Of a DNA stretch of 64,000 nt, positions 17,484 through 29,937 are shown piece by piece. The notes beneath the pieces were generated by a model. The model was not told where the DNA came from and made no database searches. It was given only the letters and a program-made list of their open reading frames with translations. This stretch comes from Hyaloperonospora brassicae (lineage: Eukaryota; Oomycota; Peronosporomycetes; Peronosporales; Peronosporaceae). The translations under genes were made by a program, and so were the position numbers. The DNA lies in NCBI GenBank assembly GCA_947650285.1, contig CANTFL010001372.1, positions 657,164 to 721,163 on the forward strand. The letters are read 5' to 3'. Position 1 is the first letter of the stretch, and every line of letters starts with the position of its first letter.

Positions 17484-19300
17484 TTATGCTCCGCGGGCCT
17501 TGATGTTGTGCTCGCCAAGAAACGAAGGAAACTGCATTTCAGCGACATCGCCTAATTCCAACACATTGTCTCGATACTGCGGAGACTTCTCATCAAGCAT
17601 GAAGCCATCAGCAAGAAACAGTTTCATGAATGCAACAACAAGTTTGGCGGTGGATTTCGTGTGCTTGCTCGAGCTATCAAACGATCCCAGAGGCGGGTTT
17701 CCTGGGTATAACAACAAAACCAGACGTCCTTCAGGTTTTTTGACGAGCTCGTTCGGCGACGTTTGGCTGGTGGTTCTTTGTCTTTACCCTCACTTCTTTC
17801 ATGTGAAGATTTTGGTTGTGTTTTGTTATAGACATCAGCTTCAATCATCGAGACGCGAGATTCGAGCTTTTGGTTGACCTTGATTAACTGTTCAATCAAT
17901 GAAGCTTGACGAAGATATATTGGATGCTTTGTGATGTCAATCGTGCTGTCTGAAGCCTTGATGGGATTCGGTGGCACATTTGTCTTCGTGTAGCAGGTTT
18001 GATGTGAATACCAAGCTAGAAGTTTGCTGACGGAGTAACCTTGCTGGATTACACATGCTTCCGAACGTGTGACTACAAGTCCGTCTCTCTTTAGCTGCTT
18101 CAACGATGGATAATGAATCAGCACGTAGGTGATAAGCGTTTCAATCACTCTTTCGCTCACGTTGTATTTTGTAGTCTTGAGCCCTTGAGATGCATTGAAG
18201 AGCGCTGTCGCAACAGTGTGTATTTTTGTCTGCGTACCGGAGTCGAAGATATCAAGTGATAGAATAGATACGTCGGTATCGAGGTGTCGCCCACTCAAGA
18301 CCCGGGCAACCTTATGGTATTCGGAAGCCGTATTAAAAACGTACGCGTAGGCTTTGTTTGCCGCTGTCATATTCCAGGCGCCTCGGTCGAAGATCCACTG
18401 TACACACAATCCAGCCCCATTTGCATGCTGCGCCCCTCCGCGCCGAAAAGCGTGAGATGTCAAGCGCTCGAATACTTCAGCTTTTACAGCGACCCGATCA
18501 AGAACACGGTGGACGTAGCTGTGTACACCAGGAGCATTATCTGTGATGTTCTCCTTCTTAACAGCGGTGGATAATATTTTTTATGTGAAGACACCTCAGC
18601 CTCTGGATGATCGAGCAAATCGATGAGCGGAGTTGCTGGAGCTAATATGGACTGTGAGATAGCCATCTACTCAGGAAGTTGAATCAGCACGGATATAGTT
18701 GGCGTTGAGTGGGTCACGAGGGCGAGAGCTGTGGCAAGCAGAGGACATGAGGTGAAGTCTTCGTCAGGAAAAAGTGAAAGACCTTGCTCTTCATAGGTTT
18801 TAGTTCGTATAAATCAGACGAAGAATATGTCGCCCAAGCCGAGAGACAGGTTTGCCTTCCGCTGCATTGTAAGGTCCGATGCACGCCCAAAGAGGTACCA
18901 AAGCAAACACAACAGCGCCGCATCTTGGTAGTCAGCACTAGTAACCGCAGTTGAATACAAGTATTCCATCATTTTCTTTAGAGCAGACTTTGTGCATGCT
19001 GGGGCCTTGTTTACAAACGACCCTGACTCACGCTTCATGCAATGGCGTTCTAGTGTCTGTCCTTTCTTGAGCAAATTCTTTTCAACCACTGCTCGATGCT
19101 GTGGGAACTGCTCCAGCAGCCAATTCTTGGATTGTCACAAGTACTGCATGACCGAGTGTCGAGCTAAGAGCTGTCCCTTTCGGCTTTCCTTGAACGCGAG
19201 ATACATTCCAAACTTGTCCATCACAGCTTCTAGTGCGAGAGGTGCCCTCTCGCGCTGCATGCACTGTTGCAGGTACTCCCAAGTAACCTACTCCTGCTCG
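17484..19300 (-). pseudogene. Crypton-type tyrosine recombinase, broken
   Basis: Minus-strand fragments in several frames together cover a tyrosine recombinase of the kind found in oomycete Cryptons. The order is: an N-terminal part near 19.1-19.3 kb, LLWYLFGRASDLTMQRKANL and GLGDIFFV (18814-19089), FIRTKTYEEQGLSLFPDEDF (about 18,740-18,813), then SHAFRRGGAQHANG and QWIFDRGAWNMTAANKAYAY at the start of a 279-codon frame (17624-18463). The last two carry the conserved R(R)GGAQ box and downstream region of the catalytic domain. A TGA at 18814-18816 interrupts the frame, and at least one frameshift separates the middle from the C-terminal part. A Lys/Arg-rich C-terminus ([13 protein letters not shown]) follows. 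The copy cannot encode an active enzyme. Confidence 0.75.
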
Positions 19301-19523
19301 AGGAACTTTAAAAATGAGCGCGCTGCGTTCTCACGGGCACGCTTTGTGTTGGTAGGTGCTAGGTCGGTCAGACTCATCCTCGGTGGAGATGTTAAAGCTT
19401 GGATGTTGTTTGTAAAATATGCGATTGAGTTACCTTTTGTCGGAGATGTCGGAGCTTAAGTGTTATTTTGAAAATATGCGAATAACTTGGTGTTTGTATA
19501 GTGATAATCATAACAGCACTGTT

Positions 19524-19548
19524 CTCTCCGACCTGATACGTCGGAGAG
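19524..19548. repeat. 9-bp inverted repeat with TCGGAG motif
   Basis: CTCTCCGAC and GTCGGAGAG form perfect 9-bp arms around a 7-nt spacer. The TCGGAG core recurs several times near the presumed Crypton ends, so this may be part of the recombinase recognition region. Confidence 0.5.
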
Positions 19549-19742
19549 ATAGCTGAGAGAGCTGTAATTGTCCATCTGCTCTCTGATTGGATATAATTTT
19601 GCCTTTGTGCAAGTTGACTCCTTAAAAAAGAGTTTTATATCACTAGGCTCACACTATTGGTCAATACATTCAATATGTTCTTCAAGTGCGGTCGGAGATT
19701 TAATGTTATTTATCCATAAATGATTGTTGTTCAATGTACGCC

Positions 19743-20285
19743 CAGAAAATTAAAAGTTTACGCCTTTTGAAATGGAACCGCTAAAGAGCCTTTAGCTTTC
19801 GAAAATAAGCCTTCACCCCATACATTATACCAACTTTTGTATTTGAAGGTCTCTAAATTCTAAAACTAAATTGATGCTCGATTTCGCTTTTGATCCTAAA
19901 TTTTTCACGGTCGATCTCTACGATACATTTCCATCGTTACACGAAGCAGAAGAATAAATGACCTGCGACACAGCGCAACACAGTGCGCACTAGGCGAAGC
20001 GGGCTTTACTGCGTGGTATCTTTTCATGATCGTTCTCAAGAGCGCGAAAGGGAGTGAAAGACCACTCTAGTTTCAGCGCTTTTTATTTTGGCTAACGAAA
20101 CAGCTAGGATTGTGCTATACCATCAATCCTTCTCCCGCTTGTCAGGCGTTACCGTCGCTCGTACCGTCGTCGCTCGTGCTTCTGCTACTTTCCGGACTCT
20201 TGCTGCATAATGCCGCCGATTTTATCTCCCTATTCATGATCAGCTACTGGTTGCCTTCATGTAAACGCGACTGGAAGCTGTTCGC
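19743..20285. other. no recognised gene (between Crypton and hAT elements)
   Basis: A frame from 20110 runs into the hAT element, encodes a Leu-rich hydrophobic stretch (LVLLLLSGLLL) and has no ATG at its listed start. It stays open across the hAT insertion point if the element is removed in thought. No family is recognised. Confidence 0.35.
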
Positions 20286-20293
20286 CACCGACC
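20286..20293 (+). repeat. target-site duplication of hAT element (left)
   Basis: CACCGACC directly precedes the left inverted terminus. The partner CACCGACT follows the right terminus at 23484-23491, so 7 of 8 bases agree; hAT elements create 8-bp duplications. Confidence 0.75.
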
Positions 20294-23200
20294 TAGGGCT
20301 GGGCAAATCGAATATTTGAAATCTAATATTCGAGACCTCTATTTAAATCGAACAATTCGATTGTCGAATATTCGAGTGGTCTAGTCGAACATTAGTTCGA
20401 TAAGCGACGGTCACTCCCCAATTTGAGCTCTTCGACCTACAACGGTAAGAGGTGAAGATGTCATGAGATGCCTTAGCTTCTATGTGCGTGCTACGGGAGG
20501 CTACGCAGCGTGCAACCCGAAAGTAAAGCAATTTCCGGTATCCCGCAAAACAAGGAAGTGACAGAGATTGATGTCCCCGTGCCAATGTTCGTTTCTACTC
20601 ACGAAGTGCCTCACCTCGCGCCGACCCGTTCGCTGTGTGAACAGGTCGTTTATGCATAGCAAGCACCAGGACAAGATATTTTTTGTCGTGTGGTGCGCCA
20701 GGGAAGTCTGCTCTAGTTGTGCAATGGTATAGGCGTAGAGAGCAGAGCAAGTCGATCACCACGGAAGCGGTCAGGAATCACGTCAAGATGGCACGCTAGG
20801 ACTTCCGAAGTGGATCAGGCCTCCTAGCCATGCGTCATCTACCTCCTGAAGCGGATGCAAGTGCGACGCGCAGTCCAGCTATCCGGCAAAGAGTGCACAC
20901 AAAGTTTGAATATCGGATTTGGTCAGCAGTAATTATCACGTGCCTTTCGAGTGTGTTCCCCGTGACTTCTGTAGTACAAAACAAGAAGAACGAGGAACGT
21001 GGAAGGAAAATGTTCGTGTCGTGGTAGATGACACAGGTGGTTTTCACTCTACGTTTGTCTTAAAAGAGATAAATAGCTCTAATATAGACGATCTAACCTC
21101 ATGATAAGCGAATCTTGAAGCTACTACCAATGTATTCATTTTTAGCGTACTACTTAGGTGCCTCCCATTCAAGCAAATTTCTTAGACAGCAACTTGCGCG
21201 AATGGTGCGTGCCCCCAGTGAGCATCTTTCGTCAGTAACCAACAGGCTTGCCGCGGAGAAATCTCGTTCCGATGACGTCGAGGTCCCAGAAATGGCCAGA
21301 TAGTCCATTGCCATTTTCGCCAATGTTGGAAACATTTTTCTTGTGACTTCCACCACAAAAGCGGTAGTGTCATAGGACCTTCTTATGCGCGCTGCAAATA
21401 AATGTCGAGTTCATTAATTAGTGTCACAAGGGCCGTCCTTGGCTTCTTAAACATTCGGCTCCCAAACTCATTCGTAATAAAGCTCTGCAATTCTGTGTTG
21501 GCGGCATCCATTTCGCTTGTTTTATATCCTGAGGTGTATATATGTCGCGCGATTCGAAGTATATCCTCTGGGTCTTCGTTTTATATAAGGGTACTCATCA
21601 TACTGCACAGATTAGTAGCCAAGCCGAAATCGTGGATCAAGCAGAGTCGTCATTGTGCAGCTATGGCTTGTAATGTCGTAGTAGCGTTTAAGAGTGTCCT
21701 TGCATTTATTAATCGCTTCTATTAATCTCGTTTGTGATCGTCAAATTATCCAAAACTATATCAATGTGATCCAATAGCTCGGTGCAGAGCGGTACCACTT
21801 TAGATAGCGTAACGTACGTGTCACCGCATGTCATTTCCGTAGCGCTCTTGAAGTCCCATAAAAATTCGTGAAGATCCTTGACAGTGTCCCAACTGCGGCC
21901 GACAGCTTGAACTTTAAAAAAGTTATTTTCTGGTGCTGCAATACCATCTCGAGCTGCGCGTCGTGGTTATCTTTGCATTCGTGCTTCTTCATCTTCGGCC
22001 AGATCGTTCATATGCTTGGTTAATGGCTTGCGTAACTTTAACGCCCATTCCAACATGTCGTACGTTGACTTTTACCGCGTCTTAACGTCCATCACAAGTT
22101 TACAGAACTTTATTGGATCATTCTGGCCGTATTCATTTTAATTTGCCTTGCAGTAATCTTCCAGCTAATTCATTTTGCGAGGCGAGTATCGAGTAGCATG
22201 GGCGGTGTCTCTAATGACATTAATACTACCTTTCATGGATTCCATGGTGTTCTGTACGGCTAAATTTTAAAACATGCGCAAAGCAACGAAAGTGCATGTC
22301 TGGAGACAGCTTCACATCAGGTTCATCCTGAAGCTGCCTAAGCATCGGGTCGTTGTTTCCGGCATTGTCAACGGTAAGCTGAAAGGTCTTGTTTGAAAGA
22401 CCCATATCGTTTGATGAATTTTTGACCACATCTGCCATATTCATTCCTGCATGTTAACTAGGTACATGCACAAAATCAATTATCAGCGATTGAAGTTTCC
22501 AGTCAGCAATAAAATGCACTGTAATAGCCATGAACGGGATACCAGCTGGCGATGTCCAAACATCCATTGTAAAAGAAAGCTTTGATTGAGGTTTCGTGAG
22601 AAATTCGGCTATTTTCTTATGTTTTTTTTCAAAAGCGGCCTTAATACGGCAGGTCAACGTTGTTCTTAGATATATATTCACGCAGGTATTCAGAACTTTC
22701 ACCAACTTAATGACACTTTCACTCTCGATAAAAGCAAAAGGCTGATCAGTTAGTAGAAGAAATTCCAAAAGTGCGCCTCAAACTTATCTTGAATATTGAC
22801 GCCGAGCAGTTGCAGAACTCGGGGCCCATCACTGACTGGGCGTCGTTGCAATTCGTGGAGAGGCACTACCAGCTTGGTCGGATGTTTGTCTTGAACGTGG
22901 TTGGTCAAATTCGTTTTTTTGGTTTTGTCCACCCTGTACGTTCTCTTGCAATAAATGCACTTGGCTAAGCATGCGTCTTTGTTCACCATAAAGTGATCAT
23001 CAAGTTTCACTTTAATCTATAAGGTGGCTTGCTCTGACCTGGCCAAATCTTGAGCATCTTCATCAGGAATTGCCATTGAGGGGGCTGCGGCGGCAGTCGA
23101 GCTTAATGATGTGATGGCAGCACTCGAGCATGAGGCTGCGGCGGCGGTCGAGCTTAAGCTTACGTTATGGACGGTATTCATTATAAATGGAGATTTTGTA

Positions 23201-23483
23201 TTGTCTATATACAACGTATGAATTAATGCAGTCAGCAATTCTGCTCGAATGATAATGATTAGTTCTCGAAATGGTCCAAATAAATAAGCTACTTCAAATC
23301 TGTAACGATAAACTGGCTACCTTATTAAACAATTTGTTTTAATGGATTTGTCTATAATTAATTAATTAGAATATTCGACTCGAAGGTTATTAGCGGCTCA
23401 AATTTTCGATGCTGTCAAATGCTCGAGTCGAATTATTCGAAGGGACTTCAATTTTCAACGAATATTTGATTTGCATAGCCCCA
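20294..23483 (-). mobile_element. hAT-family DNA transposon, inactive
   Basis: The 3,190-bp element is bounded by inverted termini: TAGGGCTGGGCAAATC on the left and, read inward on the other strand, TGGGGCTATGCAAATC on the right, with similarity continuing through AATATT. An 8-bp target duplication with one mismatch flanks it. Subterminal sequence is rich in ATTCGA or TCGAAT motifs at both ends (20,310-20,400 and 23,365-23,465). Inside, on the minus strand, are the BED finger, the catalytic region and the C-terminal dimerisation region of an hAT transposase, all broken. The one mismatch in the duplication and the many stops indicate an old insertion. Confidence 0.85.
21150..23010 (-). pseudogene. 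hAT transposase, broken
   Basis: Parts appear in the correct order on the minus strand. A BED-type zinc finger (CIYC ... NHVQDKH) is in 22750-23010. A segment with SKLSFTMDVWTSPAGIPFMA, the first catalytic region, is in 22454-22768. TVDNAGNNDPMLRQL with HFRCFAHVLKF is in 22226-22444. The hAT dimerisation block FPTLAKMAMDYLAISGTSTS plus SERDFSAAS is in 21150-21356. Between 21.36 and 22.2 kb the frame is lost. Stops and frameshifts between blocks make it non-functional. BED, catalytic and dimerisation regions are the standard hAT layout. Confidence 0.85.
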
Positions 23484-23491
23484 CACCGACT
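23484..23491 (+). repeat. target-site duplication of hAT element (right)
   Basis: CACCGACT follows the right inverted terminus and matches the left copy CACCGACC at 7 of 8 positions. Confidence 0.75.
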
Positions 23492-24870
23492 AACGTCATG
23501 CAGGACATATGTGGTTAAAGACAGGTCGTCTTTTTCTACACATGTGGACAGCTTGGAGAGTTTAAAGCAGTATCGGTTAAGATTGATCTGCTGGCCTGTT
23601 AAAAAACGGAATGATTGAAGCCCGATGGTATGTCCGGTGTCGGGCGCTTTGTGTCTCGCCTGAGCAATAATTCAATGCTCTCAGTGAGCGTCAATGTGAC
23701 GGACGTTGTTGATTCTAGCGTCTGGATGGATACAAAAGTGTTCTTCTGTGTTGATGACGTGAACGTAGCGACAGAAACACGATGTTTGCCGAAATGATGA
23801 AAGTTTGTAATCGCTATGAATTGCTGCCAGCTATGCCGAACGACATGCTGCCGTTCAGCGAATTCTTGACACTTGGATACCTGGTGATGGACGTGATTTT
23901 GCGCTCCTGTTGATCCGCCATCATCATCGGCTGCTTTATCTGCATCGGGTATTGATCTGATATTAACCATGGGAACAATTGCTGCAGTTTGTCTCATCCG
24001 ATCTACAGGATGAACGAAATGGGCGAACCGGTCTCCTGCCCTTAGCCGACGATAGTTCTGGCTGCATTGATATTGGACGTGAGAATCGTCAGGCATGATG
24101 AAATTGATGCAGTCGGATAATGAACTGATCTTTGCGCTGCGTCTGTGGTACCGATATAAGATGGTGCGCACGCTGGCTCGTATTATCCTATTAATTAATT
24201 GTCCTGGATACATTATTGTTCGAAGAGTAATCTGAGTCGTCTTGAAGTTGCAGTGATTGCCTTCTTGTCACTGACAGACTTGGTGTTGATTGCGCCTCGT
24301 TATCGATCGGGCGTTGCTTTGACATCGCTCACATCCAGTTGATCGACTACGTTTGCGATTGTAAATACATCTATGAATTGGGATAACGTAGACTACCCAT
24401 ACTATTGCTGGTAGGATAGCAAACAAATATAGAACTTGAAATGTAGCTAGCATCGGCTTGCCTAAGGTGGGTACGACATAAACGTGTAAATATACGATCT
24501 CGATATCACAGCACATATTTTGTGCTTCTCAACCTCTCGATGTGTTTAAGTGATATAACAAACCTACCTTCATGAACCTCCCGTGGTGGAAAGCTTTCAA
24601 AGGTTTTTCGATAGCCATTAAGACAAAAATTAACGTGTAGTTGAACAGTGTTATATGCATAGTAATGGCATCTTAGTAGAAGGAACATACATATTGCTAA
24701 CGACTATTAACATCCACATCACAGTTCAAAGTTTGATGCAGCATTTACAGCATCAAGCACAAGATCGAAATGCGCTATGCCCACTATCTGTCGCAATGCT
24801 GGAGGTGCTGCAGCACTGCTTGTTCTTGTACGGCATGACGAGATGTCCTTGCGTTTTGCTCCAAATTCCC
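23492..24870. other. no recognised gene; one long open frame of doubtful status
   Basis: A 204-codon minus-strand frame (23599-24213) is open, with a shorter plus-strand frame inside it (23615-23797) that has a smoother, more protein-like composition (SVSVNVTDVVDSSVWMDTKV). Neither resembles a known family. The stretch is visibly richer in G+C than its surroundings, so it may be a captured or decayed host sequence. Confidence 0.35.
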
Positions 24871-26822
24871 TTAGCGTCTACATCGTCGACATCTCTTGGA
24901 ATTAAACGCATTCTCTACATGCTCAACGTAAGATAAAGTGCAGCGGGTAGAACCTGTTGACCGCCCGCGCGTCCTTACCAGCACAGGGTCACATATTGTG
25001 GAATCTGGAGCAGCGATAGCATGATCGTATAGCATCCTTTGCTGATGTCTGTTATCATTCAAATATCTCTCAAGAAGTCTTTTTATCACAAATCATAATC
25101 GACAACATCATGTATGACTGTCTCGGTGTCATCCCTACGTGTCGAAGGTTGGACCAACCACCAATGCTGGTCAAAATATTGTACTGTAAACGGCCGATGC
25201 AATCTGAGTATTGCATGATGACAAGGATGTTTCGTATTATTTGTCATCAGATTCTGACAAAGTCCTAGGTCAAGTTTTTTGAGCCATTGACTATGTGCTG
25301 CCAGTACGCCTGCAACGAAAATTTTGCCCATTTCTCCTGCAAGCAGAGTTTCTAGCTGCATTTTGACGATGATGCGTTTCCTTGCGTTTTGATGGCTGAC
25401 TATATCATGTTGGCCGTGGCAGGCCAACTCGAGAGCTTTTCTTACCGACCATAGATCACTTAAGAGCAAATATATAGTCAAGTAGCCAAACTACCAATTC
25501 ACTAAGTCCAAATTAATGCTACTTACCTAAGGATCCGTTCAAACACTTCTTGATAGCCGCATGTGCGCTCTCGACACGTGACGTTGTCACATGACCGTAA
25601 TGTATACAACCATGCAAGTAGCAAGACACGAACATCTTCTTGTGAATCACCCAAGTATCATTTAGATACTTCATTACATGAGCTGGTATATTAACCCTCA
25701 TCGCAACAAGCTGGTGGTCATACTCTGTCGTTGATTGAGCTTGTACTAAGCAGTTCCACGTGAGCTGTAATTGTTTAAACGCCTTCGTGGGGTCAAAATG
25801 TCTGCATCTTTTTGTTCTTGTTTATGTGCCATCTACAAAGCAGTATCCTTGCAAAGGAAGAACAGTTACCGAGCGCGTTCATTAATGCCATCTCGTGATC
25901 AACAACGAATGGTTTTAGTGTAGCGATGTCAAACATCATCAATAACCGCCTCAGGTTCTGCATCGCCCCGATGTAGTCGCCTTCTGTCTCGTTTGTTATA
26001 AAGCAATTGGCGAAGATGTAGCTGTTGTTAACCGTAGTTACGCCTACAATGTGCAGCAGAGATCGTCAAAATCGATTGGTCTTGTAAGTGGCGTCAATTA
26101 GAATACCTGACTTGCGCTGAAACAGGCAGTGATTTTCCTGAAAGAAAGAGACACGATAAATAGGTGCGTGAGCTGATTCTCAGCATCAATTTCGCGTAGT
26201 ATGGCGCATTGTTGTTTTTGTAATTGCTTGTTGCTATTCTTTCAAGCAAGTACATAAGTGTAGACCTTCCTCCTGGTAATCTGCGGTGCTCATTTGCGCG
26301 AATGTTGTATTAATCGCGCGCAATAAGACCCACAATATCAGATTGCCGAAAAGAGGCAACGATGCGATCAGTACTGATGCCTGCACGACAGACTCGCAAT
26401 CACCGACTGTTCTTCATCTTCTGTCAGAGCACGTGCACGTGGATGCATATTGATATCTACAAAGGAATCATGGTTATGCTTCTTATGAGAGACTTAGTCA
26501 ACCAATGTTCTGGTTGTCCTTGACGTCGCTGTCGTGTGATCGTGGTCGAGAAGAAGCAGCCAGCGGCGCGGCTGGAGCCCATGCGCTGGCGAAGAGGCGA
26601 TGTACCTGACTATGTGCCGGAATAAGTTCGGCATTTCCGATCCACTGCTTTAACCTCACCGTCCTTGGGGTTACCCACCTTTTGTTGCCTTTTAGTAGTT
26701 GTAACATAGCCTTCCGGAAGTGTTAGGTAGTCAAGCGCGTGGCGGGATTCGTCTACAGAACCAAACAGCTCTTCTGTTACCTGGATAAGGCCTTTTATAT
26801 GGCTTTCAAGGAAAATTGTCAC
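24871..26822 (-). pseudogene. Mutator-like (MULE) transposase relic 1
   Basis: Minus-strand fragments follow the MULE order. A FAR1-like N-terminal piece (FGSVDESRHALDYL, GEVKAVDRKCRT) is near 26.6-26.8 kb. The catalytic region is near 25.9-26.12 kb (SGILIDATYKTNRF, stop, LLHIVGVTTVNNSYIFANCF, then FVVDHEMALMNALG). The late block MFVSCYLHGCIHYGHVTTSR with VESAHAAIKK is in 25519-25701, followed by DLWSVRKALELA, and a C-terminal piece with DPVLVRTRGRSTGS at 24871-25089. At least one TGA interrupts the catalytic region and several frameshifts separate the pieces. Terminal inverted repeats were not found. The 24.9-25.1 kb end is assigned by the proline/arginine-rich tail typical of these proteins. 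Confidence 0.75.
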
Positions 26823-28099
26823 GAATTCAATTGACTATATGATATATGATGAATAAACGTACACAACAATATAGTTTTAGAATTCAGAGGCCTTCAAATC
26901 CAAAACCTTGTTTATTGTATGGGGAGCAGGCTCATTAGCAAAAAACCTATGGCTCATCAGCTGCTCCCATTAAAAACCATTTATATTTGTGTTGGCTGCA
27001 CCCTCTTGTTAAGGAAAAGCATTTGCTCGTCAACGATTGCTTTACCGGCGTTAGTCTTACCGCCAAACACACAGAACGATGTACGTAGCGTGAACATTTA
27101 AGCTAATGGTAGGCCTGCTGACAGCTCGCTTGTAAGGCCTCTTCCTTTTCGATATACCAACTAAAATCAGCGATTGAATGGCAAACAATCTATTGCAGCA
27201 GGTCCGAAAGCTGGATAAAGTCTACCAGAGCCGCTCGAGTACGCTGGTGTTCCTGCAGCGTGACAAGTGCAACAAACGATTCCATCACTACAATGACGAA
27301 ACAGAGACCGGACGATTGCATGCTTCGCCTGAACGACGGTACATTTGGGCCGTGATAGGAAATGAACGAAGTGCTGTCTGTGATTGTCGATAAAGGTTTG
27401 CACCACTTGTTCTTTCAGGCCGACGAAATTGCGCGATGTGTAAGTTTATTTTGAAGGTTTTGAGCCATCCTTCTTTGCAACAGATGGCAATTAAAAATCA
27501 GATCCATTACTGTTTACTATTTGCACATTTTCGGTTGTCGGCATACGGTTTTGATGAAAGAAGCTTTAGCAATAGGCTTTACTTCAGCTCTCATTCTGTT
27601 ACGCCATGCGCACTATCAGTTATGTTTGGGTTAAAAAAGGCTGAAAGAATAGTCCATGTTACTAGGAAGAATGGCATCGTATGGTTCGACATGATAGCTG
27701 ATAAAATGCTTTCAATTTTACGTAGGCTAAGTTAGTCCTATAGCACTGTATCTTCCACCATAACCTTTGTAGAATCCACTTTAGGATCGGAAGATTACAA
27801 GTAAATAAAAAGTAGCAATAGCCACTTGTCTAACCCAAACTGTTGTTCTTTACACATGGCTGTGTCTTTTCTGTACCGCATTTTGGTGTCACAGGAGCTA
27901 GAAAAAAAATGTCACTGCTGAAGTATTGATGTCAGTATCAATTGCCAGTGCATCCAAATGCTTGTCCGTCACGTTGTAAACAAGTTCTTACACTATGACT
28001 AGTCCTACCTTGGCCGCATACACCGCACTTCCGGTCAACTACCGCTTCCAATAATTCGAATGGTGATGCGTCTCTCAAAACTTATCCATATGCTTTGGC
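26823..28099. other. no recognised gene; unassigned open frames
   Basis: The stretch between the two MULE relics holds a minus-strand piece near 26.93-27.09 kb (SFCVFGGKTNAGKAIVDEQM) and plus-strand frames at 27178-27393 and 27436-27735. They look protein-like but match nothing I can name. They may be further transposon debris. Confidence 0.35.
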
Positions 28100-29937
28100 A
28101 TAAATATCCGGTGGACGTTAGTTTTTGGTCCTTTTGGACGACCTTTCGACCATGCCATTTATGGATTCACCTTTTAAGTGACTGAGTCCCCAACTCTACA
28201 AGCTGTTGTTGCACGGCACAATGTCTATGGGGAGCCAAGTAACGATACGTTGGTAGCATAATTGAGCGAGATCTTCTATCTCCATGTTGTCAATTTCTTT
28301 TTCCACTTCCTGATAAATCTGGTAAATTAGTTGATAATTCTACACGCGAATGGTGACAATGCGCATAAAACTCAGCGATATGGAGTACTTTTTTCGAGAT
28401 CTTCCGTGATAAAATTTTACGCACGCACGGTGCCCTAATATGATTCAGAAAGTGACAGAACAATTAAGCCGACACACGTTTAGCTCATCGAAAATCAGCA
28501 ATTACTCGTGAACTTTATTAGCACGTATCTTGAGCCAGATTGAACCACTCCGAACATAAACTATTCTTGGGAACATTCTACCCTTTAATGGCACAACCGT
28601 CTATGACAGCACTAACTTCAGCCAAAAATCTACGCAAAGCAAGCTCAATCTTATTGCACACATCCCACATGTCCATGGTCAATATCGGGTTTTACGTTTC
28701 TAACGAGGCGTGAGCTTCCTTCACTGTCGACGTGTGTTGGCGTAAATAATAAAAAATCTTATTTGTCCATGCTGAGACATAGCGGGTAATCAGTGGGATC
28801 CACAGACGTGTAATGTAGTCAAGTAACCTCTTCTTCTTAGGATATTTCTTTTATAACTACCCCATGTTTCACTCCATGTTTCTTTTGTGTCTGACCGCAA
28901 CATCTGCAAGAGGAAAAAATATGAGTACGCGAAAATAATATTGACAAAGGTACATGAACCTACCTCAATCCAAAGCTTTGTGTACTCATCCCAATGGTCC
29001 ACAGTCAAATGCTGGCGACATGTTTTTGAGAAAATTATGTGCAATCTGCCAACGACATATTAATTATTTTATTGGAAATGCGCTATCAGTCGCGGCCAGT
29101 AATTTATCATCGCAATCGGTTGCAACCGTAATCGGTTTGGTGGCACGAGGCGCGGCATGACTATTTGTGGGCTAGCACAATTCCGCAACACGCTCTTGCG
29201 CTCAGTTGTATTATTCGCTGTCTTCGTTCCTCAGCAAAACAAAGCACATGGAGGAATAAGTTCATACGCTGGTAAGGCCAGCTACGTGCTAAACTGGCAT
29301 GTCAAATCCTTTTTTTGTACACAAAATCTATTAGCAGAGCATGTGGATGTTGGTTTGGAAGATCTTTCGAAATTGCATGAGCAAAAGACAGGTGAATAAT
29401 TTCCTTTTGTGATTGCACTCGTACTGAACTGGTACAACATTTGACATAACTTATTCATACTCCATACTCCATCAATTCTATTTTTTTCTAAGCTCTCATT
29501 TCATATACAAAATTGCTGGTAATAGTATCTCTCCGAAACACACCCGCCTTAATCGTTTAGCTCCACCATGAGCATAACTTCTTTTTTCGGCGTGATGCGG
29601 CTGTATAAAAAGATACATCAAGATTGAATAAATAATTATGATCTTCGATCTTCACTGTTTAAATGCCACTAACCATCCTTTTTGACCTAGCATGATGCTG
29701 GAAGTTACAGCCGCATATCTTTGTGATACCTCTAAGCTTACGTTTTTCTTCTGACACCCGACGTGTTAACCCGCCACGATCACGCTTCAACCAATCCTTG
29801 CAGCATATTCTAGATCTTGCTACTGTAACGTTGTACCCTTGAGTGCGAGTAAAAGCATCCACGGAAATAAGGAGACTATCGTAGGTGTCGCAGTTTTGCT
29901 CTGCTGGGGACAGCATGTATATCGTTGACCTTAACAT
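28100..29937 (-). pseudogene. Mutator-like (MULE) transposase relic 2
   Basis: A second MULE relic on the same strand is more decayed than the first. It starts with a FAR1-like region (SVDAFTRTQGYNVTVARSR, KLRGITKICGCNF) in 29659-29937. It continues with HVAGLTSV...LLRNEDSE near 29.2-29.35 kb, then DKLLAATDSAFPIK, stop, LICRWQIAHNF near 29.05-29.13 kb and DHWDEYTKLWIEV near 28.97 kb. The late block PLITRYVSAWTNKIFYY with STVKEAHASLE, then DMWDVCNKIELAL, is near 28.62-28.79 kb. Several in-frame stops fall inside conserved blocks. The region below 28.6 kb is assigned by continuity only. Confidence 0.7.

Larger units (their letters stand above)
16467..19742 (-). mobile_element. degenerate Crypton-type element
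   Basis: A tyrosine-recombinase pseudogene lies between two copies of TCAATGTACGCC (16467-16478 and 19731-19742), in the same orientation and about 3.3 kb apart. TCGGAG or CTCCGA motifs occur near both ends (around 16,505-16,530 and at 19,440-19,460, 19,524-19,548 and 19,690), which could be recombinase recognition sequence. Cryptons move by tyrosine recombinase and have no long terminal inverted repeats, so a short direct repeat at each edge would fit. The boundaries are inferred from these repeats, not proven. The 170-bp duplication at 16.78-17.10 kb lies inside these limits. Confidence 0.5.

Noticed and set aside
23599..24213. 204-aa minus-strand frame as a gene
   Set aside because: No domain, low-quality composition, and the opposite strand has an equally good frame; left as unassigned sequence.
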